Source: AP-15 sp963814865 (lineage in GTDB: Bacteria > Pseudomonadota > Alphaproteobacteria > ATCC43930 > CGMCC-115725). Taken from it: a stretch of 64,000 nt of DNA. Positions 60,402 through 64,000 of the stretch are shown here, piece after piece. The notes below the pieces were generated by a model, which saw only the letters and a list, made by a program, of their open reading frames with translations, did not search any database and had not been told where the DNA came from. The stretch is from positions 1 through 64,000 of the forward strand of contig CAWFEN010000010.1 in assembly GCA_963814865.1 (NCBI GenBank). Reading direction: 5' to 3'. A program made the translations under genes and the position numbers. Numbering within the stretch: the stretch's first letter is position 1; every line of letters starts with the position of its first letter.

Positions 60402-61268
60402 ATGAACTGGACCGAACGGCGCGAGCGCTTTCGCGCGCTCCTTTCCGGAAATCGCTGCGTGCATCCGGGTTCCGTATATGACGCGATTTCGGCGCGCATC
60501 GCCGAGGATCTCGGCTTTGAGGTCGGGATGTTCTCGGGCTCGATCGGGTCGATGTCGGTGCTCGGCGCCCCCGACCTCGTCGTCCTGACCTTGACCGAGT
60601 TCGCTGCCCAGGCCCATCGCATCTGCCGCGCCGGCAATCTGGCATTGCTGGTCGATGCCGATCACGGCTACGGCAACGCGCTCAACGTGCGCCGCACCGT
60701 CGAGGAGCTGGAGACGGCCGGCATCTGCGCGATGTCGATCGAGGATACCGTGCTGCCGCGGCCCCATGGCACCGACGGCAAGCCGAGCCTGAGCGCGGTC
60801 GAGGAGGGCGTCGGCAAGATGAAGGCGGCATTGTCGGCGCGTCAGGACAAGAACCTCGTCATCGCCGGGCGCACCAGCGCCTTGGCGATCGCCAACATCG
60901 ACGAGGCCGTCAGGCGGGCCAAGGCCTATGAGGCGGCCGGGGTCGACGCGGTGTTCCTGGCGGGCGGAGTCACCGTCGAGGCGGTCGAGGTGGTGTCGTC
61001 GGCGATCAGGATCCCGCTGATCCTCGGCGGCGGCAGCGGCCAGCTCGGCGATCTCGATTGGCTGGGGGCGCATCGGGTCCGGGTCGCGCTGCAGACGCAC
61101 GCGCCGTTTTCGGCCGCGGTGCAGGCAGTGCACGATACCTTGAAGGCGCTGCGCGAGGGGACGCCGGCGCGCGACCTCAAAAACATCGCCTCGCCCGAGC
61201 TGATGCGGCAGGTCACCCGTGCCGACGATTACCAGCGCTGGACCAGGGATTATCTCGGCGGCGTCTGA
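60402..61268 (+). CDS. Isocitrate lyase/PEP mutase family protein, oxaloacetate-decarboxylase-like
   Basis: The 288-residue protein has the TIM-barrel signatures HPGSVYDAISARIAEDLGFE, NLALLVDADHGYGNALNVRR (metal-binding DADHGYGN) and AGICAMSIEDTVLPRPHGTD, then LVIAGRTSALAIANIDEAVR. The latter replaces the G-x-K-C-G-H of isocitrate lyase, and the first block matches Pseudomonas oxaloacetate decarboxylase PA4872. It probably cleaves or decarboxylates a 2-oxo or 2-methyl-malate-type acid. A hairpin repeat follows the stop. Confidence 0.85.
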   Translation: MNWTERRERFRALLSGNRCVHPGSVYDAISARIAEDLGFEVGMFSGSIGSMSVLGAPDLVVLTLTEFAAQAHRICRAGNLALLVDADHGYGNALNVRRTVEELETAGICAMSIEDTVLPRPHGTDGKPSLSAVEEGVGKMKAALSARQDKNLVIAGRTSALAIANIDEAVRRAKAYEAAGVDAVFLAGGVTVEAVEVVSSAIRIPLILGGGSGQLGDLDWLGAHRVRVALQTHAPFSAAVQAVHDTLKALREGTPARDLKNIASPELMRQVTRADDYQRWTRDYLGGV

Positions 61269-61306
61269 ACCGCTTCTCACCCATCGGCCCGCCCAGGCCG
61301 AGTTCA

Positions 61307-61331
61307 CCCTCTCCCGCCGGGCGGGAGAGGG
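61307..61331. repeat. GC-rich palindromic repeat
   Basis: CCCTCTCCCGCC-G-GGCGGGAGAGGG, 12-base arms, lies 38 bases after the lyase stop and 26 bases before the next start. It could also end transcription, although no T-run follows. It resembles the element inside dnaE at 13444. Confidence 0.6.
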
Positions 61332-61356
61332 CGCCGCCGACCGAAAGAGCAAAACC

Positions 61357-61878
61357 GTGCGACCGACATTTCTGCTGATCGTGCTTTTCTGTGCCGCGGC
61401 CTGCGCACCGCAGCCGGCGCAGCCCGGGACCCTGCTGCTGAGCAACCCGCATTTCGGGCCGATCAACGTCGAGGCCGTGATCACGACGAACCGGGATTGC
61501 GGCGGGCGCGGACCGGGCTACGTCTCGACGCTCGAATTCACCCTGCCGACCGATGCGACCAAATTCATCAACGTGCCGCCCGGCGCCGATGTCTGCTGGC
61601 GGCGCGACCGCGATCCCGAGCAGCCGGTGGCCGGCGAATGGTCGCCCTGGGACCGCGCCTATGTGGCGCCCGGAGGACAGATCGACGCGAATTGTAAAAC
61701 AAGTCGTAATCGCCGCCGGGACAGGGCGCTTCAGCGTTCGAGGCCGGAACTGGATCGTCATGGCGGAAGCGAGCGATCTGCAATTGCGTCATGCTCGCCG
61801 GGAAAGGGCGGGAGGATCGGCGCCGCGCATCATCTCGTCGAGCGCTTGCGTCCAGATCGGGATAGCCGGAGCTCTTGA
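61357..61878 (+). CDS. Small lipoprotein, C-terminal end uncertain
   Basis: The start is taken as GTG 61357, giving RPTFLLIVLFCAAACAPQPA, a lipoprotein signal with the modified cysteine in AAAC. The mature part is LLLSNPHFGPINVEAVITTN, EFTLPTDATKFINVPPGADV and VAGEWSPWDRAYVAPGGQID, with several conserved-looking Cys. After about 61690 the frame runs on without sense to 61878 and overlaps the tonB gene of the opposite strand. A lost base near 61690 would let it end there. I do not recognise a named family. It would be attached to the outer membrane or inner membrane. Confidence 0.55.
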   Translation: MRPTFLLIVLFCAAACAPQPAQPGTLLLSNPHFGPINVEAVITTNRDCGGRGPGYVSTLEFTLPTDATKFINVPPGADVCWRRDRDPEQPVAGEWSPWDRAYVAPGGQIDANCKTSRNRRRDRALQRSRPELDRHGGSERSAIASCSPGKGGRIGAAHHLVERLRPDRDSRSS

Positions 61879-62522
61879 CCACCGTATAGTCAATGACGCG
61901 GCCACTGCGATCGACGGTCAAAGGTCAGCGCCGCGCTTCCTTCCTCGCCCCGCTCGCGGGCGCTTCGGGATAGTGCTGGTGGCTTTCGAGCCAGGCGCTC
62001 AGCAGCGCACGATAGTCGGGGCTGATCACGGCCGATGAGCCGGCGCGGAACCGGGGTCGGGGCCATTGCCGTCTGGCGGGCCGCCGCGGCCGGGGCAGGT
62101 GCGGCGACCGGCGCAGGCGGGGTCTGGGGGTAGACCGGCCGCGGCCTCTCCGCGCGCTGCACAGCGGGCCGCCGCACGCGCGGGACCGGGGGCTTGGGCG
62201 GCGGCGGGGGCGGCGGCGGTTCAGCGACGATTGCCGGCGCCTCCGGTGCAGGCAGCGGCTCGATCGCCGGGGTCGGCGGCGGCTCGGCGGGCGGTGGCGG
62301 CGGCACTGCGGCGATCGGCGGGGGCGGCGGCTCGGCCATGATCGGAGGCTGTGGGGCGGATGCCGGCTCGGGCTGGGACAGCGCCGGCGCAACGGCAACC
62401 TCGATCGCGCCGCTGGCGGGCGGTGGCGCCGTCGGCGTCGGGCTCCGCAGCAGCAGGAGCAAAGCCACGCAGACGGCATGCCCGGCCAGCGACAGCGCCA
62501 GCGGGAGCTTGATGCCGCTCAC
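61730..62522 (-). CDS. tonB: TonB-type energy transducer, frameshifts in the C-terminal part
   Basis: The start at ATG 62522 overlaps the exbD stop (ATGA). The N-terminal membrane segment LALSLAGHAVCVALLLLLRS is followed by a proline-rich periplasmic spacer of about 120 residues (EPPPPPIAAVPPPPPAEPPP). The C-terminal TonB domain, SPDYRALLSAWLESHQHYPE, AARERGEEG-like SARERGEEGSAALTF and VDRSGRVIDYTVVKSSGYPD, then LDEMMRGADPP, is spread over three frames between 62040 and 61740. The gene therefore carries at least three indels and ends near 61730. TonB couples the inner-membrane proton gradient to outer-membrane receptors. It completes the exbB-exbD-tonB set. Confidence 0.8.
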
Positions 62523-62953
62523 TTCGACACATCGGCCTGGGCGACCAGCGACACCTTGGCGAAACCGGCGCGGCTGACGAGGCCGAGCACGTCCATCAAT
62601 TGCGCGTAGGTGATCGTCCGGTCGCCCCGGACATAGACGATGCGGCCCGGATCCTGGGTGGCAAGCGTGGCCAGCCGCATTTCCAGATCGTCGGCCGCGA
62701 TCCTGTCGTCGCCGATGAACACGTCGCCGTCATGCTGGAGGCTGAGGATGATCGGCTGTTTCGGGTGGGTCATCGTCGCCGCCTTCGACTTCGGCAGGTC
62801 GAGCGGCACGGCGACGGTCAGCAGCGGCGCCGTGACCATGAAGATGACGAGCAGCACCAGCATGACGTCGACCATCGGCGTCACGTTGATCGCGGCGAGC
62901 GGCTGATAGCGGTCCTCGCCGGCTTCGTCCGAGGGGAGCAGCGACAGCGCCAT
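62519..62953 (-). CDS. exbD: ExbD/TolR biopolymer transport protein
   Basis: The 144-residue protein has one N-terminal membrane segment with the essential Asp: NVTPMVDVMLVLLVIFMVTA. The periplasmic part reads LLTVAVPLDLPKSKAATMTH, ILSLQHDGDVFIGDDRIA and DPGRIVYVRGDRTITYAQLM. This is the normal ExbD size and form. It forms the proton-driven motor with ExbB. The stop overlaps tonB; its start is 3 bases after exbB, so all are translated together. Confidence 0.92.
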   Translation of the reverse strand: MALSLLPSDEAGEDRYQPLAAINVTPMVDVMLVLLVIFMVTAPLLTVAVPLDLPKSKAATMTHPKQPIILSLQHDGDVFIGDDRIAADDLEMRLATLATQDPGRIVYVRGDRTITYAQLMDVLGLVSRAGFAKVSLVAQADVSK

Positions 62954-62956
62954 GGC

Positions 62957-63640
62957 TCAGGTCTCGGAAGCGATCTGCGCGAGGAGGCCGGCGGAGCGCG
63001 CGATCAGCCCCTGCATGCGCCCGGCAAAGCGGCCGAGATCGACGGTGATCTTGTTGTAGGCGACGACCGCCGGGATCGCCGCGGCGAGCCCCATCGCGGT
63101 GGCGAACAGCGCCTCGGCGATGCCGGGCGCGACGACCGCGAGGCTGGTGTTGTTCGCCGCAGCGATCGAGGCGAAGCTGCGGATGATCCCCCAGACGGTG
63201 CCGAAGAGCCCGATGAACGGGGCGGCCGAGCCGAGCGTCGCCAGGAACGGCAGGCGCGTTTCGAGGCGCCGCAGCTCGTCGTTCAGCGCGAGCCGCATTG
63301 CCCGCTCGATGCGCTCGCGCCGTTCGATATGGGTTTCGGGCCCGGGGACCGGCCCGGCGGTGCTCTCGGCCCAGCCGGCCGCCAGCATATGCCCGGCCGC
63401 ATCGCGCGGGTTCGCCCGGCCCTCGGCCGCCAGCAATTCCTGCGGCGAGCGGGCAGCCGCCGCCCGCGCCTCGTGATCGCGCGCCGCCCGGCTCGCCGCA
63501 CCGAGACGCCACAGCTTGTCGATGATCACCGCCCAGCTCCACACGGACCCGGCGAGCAGCAGCAGCAGCACTCCCTTGACGACGATGTCGGCATGCATGA
63601 ACAGGCCGAGGACCGAGAGGGAGGCGGCGGCATCGTTCAC
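62957..63640 (-). CDS. exbB: ExbB/TolQ biopolymer transport protein
   Basis: The 227-residue protein has three membrane segments: IVVKGVLLLLLAGSVWSWAV near the start and LPFLATLGSAAPFIGLFGTV with LFATAMGLAAAIPAVVAYNK near the end. The last two carry the proton path (Thr and Glu-free variant) and GTVWGIIRSF. It is the first gene of the exbB-exbD-tonB operon and lies 148 bases from the receptor gene upstream of it on the minus strand. Assigned to ExbB rather than TolQ because of the TonB receptor next to it and absence of tolR, tolA and pal. Confidence 0.9.
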   Translation of the reverse strand: MNDAAASLSVLGLFMHADIVVKGVLLLLLAGSVWSWAVIIDKLWRLGAASRAARDHEARAAAARSPQELLAAEGRANPRDAAGHMLAAGWAESTAGPVPGPETHIERRERIERAMRLALNDELRRLETRLPFLATLGSAAPFIGLFGTVWGIIRSFASIAAANNTSLAVVAPGIAEALFATAMGLAAAIPAVVAYNKITVDLGRFAGRMQGLIARSAGLLAQIASET

Positions 63641-63788
63641 GGGTGGGCCTCTGCAATCTGTTCGATCAGGAAACGCACAAAATCTTACGCGCTAGAAGCG
63701 CGGCGTGATCCCGGCGAGATAATGCGATCCGGGCCGAGTGGCGGCGCGCCGACCGGTCACGCAGCCCGTTGCGAAGCCTCGCGGCAGC

Positions 63789-64000
63789 TCAGAACTCCTT
63801 GCTGAGGCCGAGATAGATCGAACGCCGCGGTCCATACTGGTTGGCGAAGACGCCGACCCCGGTCTGGCTGCGCAGCAGATAGATCTTGTCGAGCAGATTG
63901 ACAACGGCGAGCCGCACGGCGATGGGACCGCCGGGCGCCGATTCGAAGCGGTGCGATATGCCCAGATTCACCTGCTGGTAAGACGGGACGGTCTCCCCGT
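63789..64000 (-). CDS. TonB-dependent outer-membrane receptor, C-terminal end (runs off the right edge)
   Basis: The visible 70 codons end VNLLDKIYLLRSQTGVGVFA, NQYGPRRSIYLGLSKEF, then TAA or TGA at 63789. The aromatic-rich strands and the final phenylalanine are the signature of an outer-membrane beta barrel recognised by the assembly machinery. ISHRFESAPGGPIAVRLAVV precedes it. The N-terminal plug and TonB box lie outside. It is upstream of exbB in the same direction, so it is the probable receptor for this TonB system. The ligand (iron complex, vitamin or other) cannot be told. Confidence 0.8.
   Translation of the reverse strand, partial: GETVPSYQQVNLGISHRFESAPGGPIAVRLAVVNLLDKIYLLRSQTGVGVFANQYGPRRSIYLGLSKEF

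Noticed and set aside
1..64000. CRISPR array
   Set aside because: No regularly spaced 20-40 base direct repeats with unique spacers occur anywhere. The GGGAATT array has only 7-base units.

Overview
This is a GC-rich chromosomal window, most likely from an alphaproteobacterium. The strongest evidence is the block at 51.3-57.9 kb (small basic protein, murA, DUF2948, hisG, hisD, UPF0262, maf, RNase E/G, yacG), an arrangement typical of that class. Short-form HisG, a DUF1488 protein, a DUF5681 protein, PqqA and an ExbB-ExbD-TonB set agree with this. The order cannot be fixed from sequence alone. Layout: 1-3.1 kb is a minus-strand operon joined by TGATG and ATGA overlaps and encoding ParB-like protein, PD-(D/E)XK nuclease, SNF2 helicase and a second ParB-like protein; every complete member is broken by frameshifts, and the cassette runs off the left edge. 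3.1-10.5 kb is a patchwork of intact accessory genes (acetyltransferases, EamA permease, serine hydrolase, DUF1488, ACT protein) and truncated ones (ligD 3' part, DUF1488 fragment, FAD oxidoreductase 5' part joined to a queuosine-salvage 3' part, relic of the ACT gene start). 10.5-16.8 kb has a WYL regulator, a DUF5681 protein, a helically phased GGGAATT array and dnaE, which carries a palindromic element inserted in frame. 16.8-25 kb has a PEBP-family protein, the Kup potassium transporter, a sulfur module (TsdA-like dihaem cytochrome, TauE exporter, Tat-exported DsrE-like protein) lying between two copies of the cinA 3' end, then cinA and a luciferase-like oxidoreductase. 25.1-36 kb is a redox region: SMP-30 lactonase, zinc alcohol dehydrogenase, membrane-anchored class III cyclase, exported cytochromes, pqqA with a near-consensus promoter, PepSY protein, and a PQQ alcohol dehydrogenase with the D-x-D signature of lanthanide-dependent enzymes. 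36.2-41 kb holds a nuclease-like protein, a MotA/TolQ-type channel module with an SAM-dependent partner, and a CinA-like/nucleotidyltransferase two-domain protein. 41-51 kb is catabolic and accessory DNA (alpha/beta hydrolase, NIPSNAP, isochorismatase fold, FAD oxidoreductases, VOC protein, amidohydrolases and their remnants, HEPN protein, BNR propeller, Fe-S type Rrf2 regulator) ending in IS630 and IS110 remnants. 51.3-61.3 kb is the conserved core plus an MT-A70 DNA methyltransferase, aspartic protease, ketopantoate-reductase-like and isocitrate-lyase-like enzymes. 61.3-64 kb has a lipoprotein and a TonB-dependent uptake operon (receptor, exbB, exbD, tonB) leaving the window on the right. 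How the genes work together: the exported cytochromes, pqqA and the PQQ dehydrogenase point to periplasmic alcohol oxidation; the TsdA-like, TauE and DsrE-like set points to thiosulfate or sulfite handling; ExbB-ExbD-TonB would energise the adjoining outer-membrane receptor. A caution for the whole window: single-base indels, several in homopolymers, interrupt genes that must be intact in a living cell (dnaE twice). Part of the apparent gene decay is therefore probably sequence error, and frameshifts alone should not be read as pseudogenes. Truncations with foreign junctions are more trustworthy.
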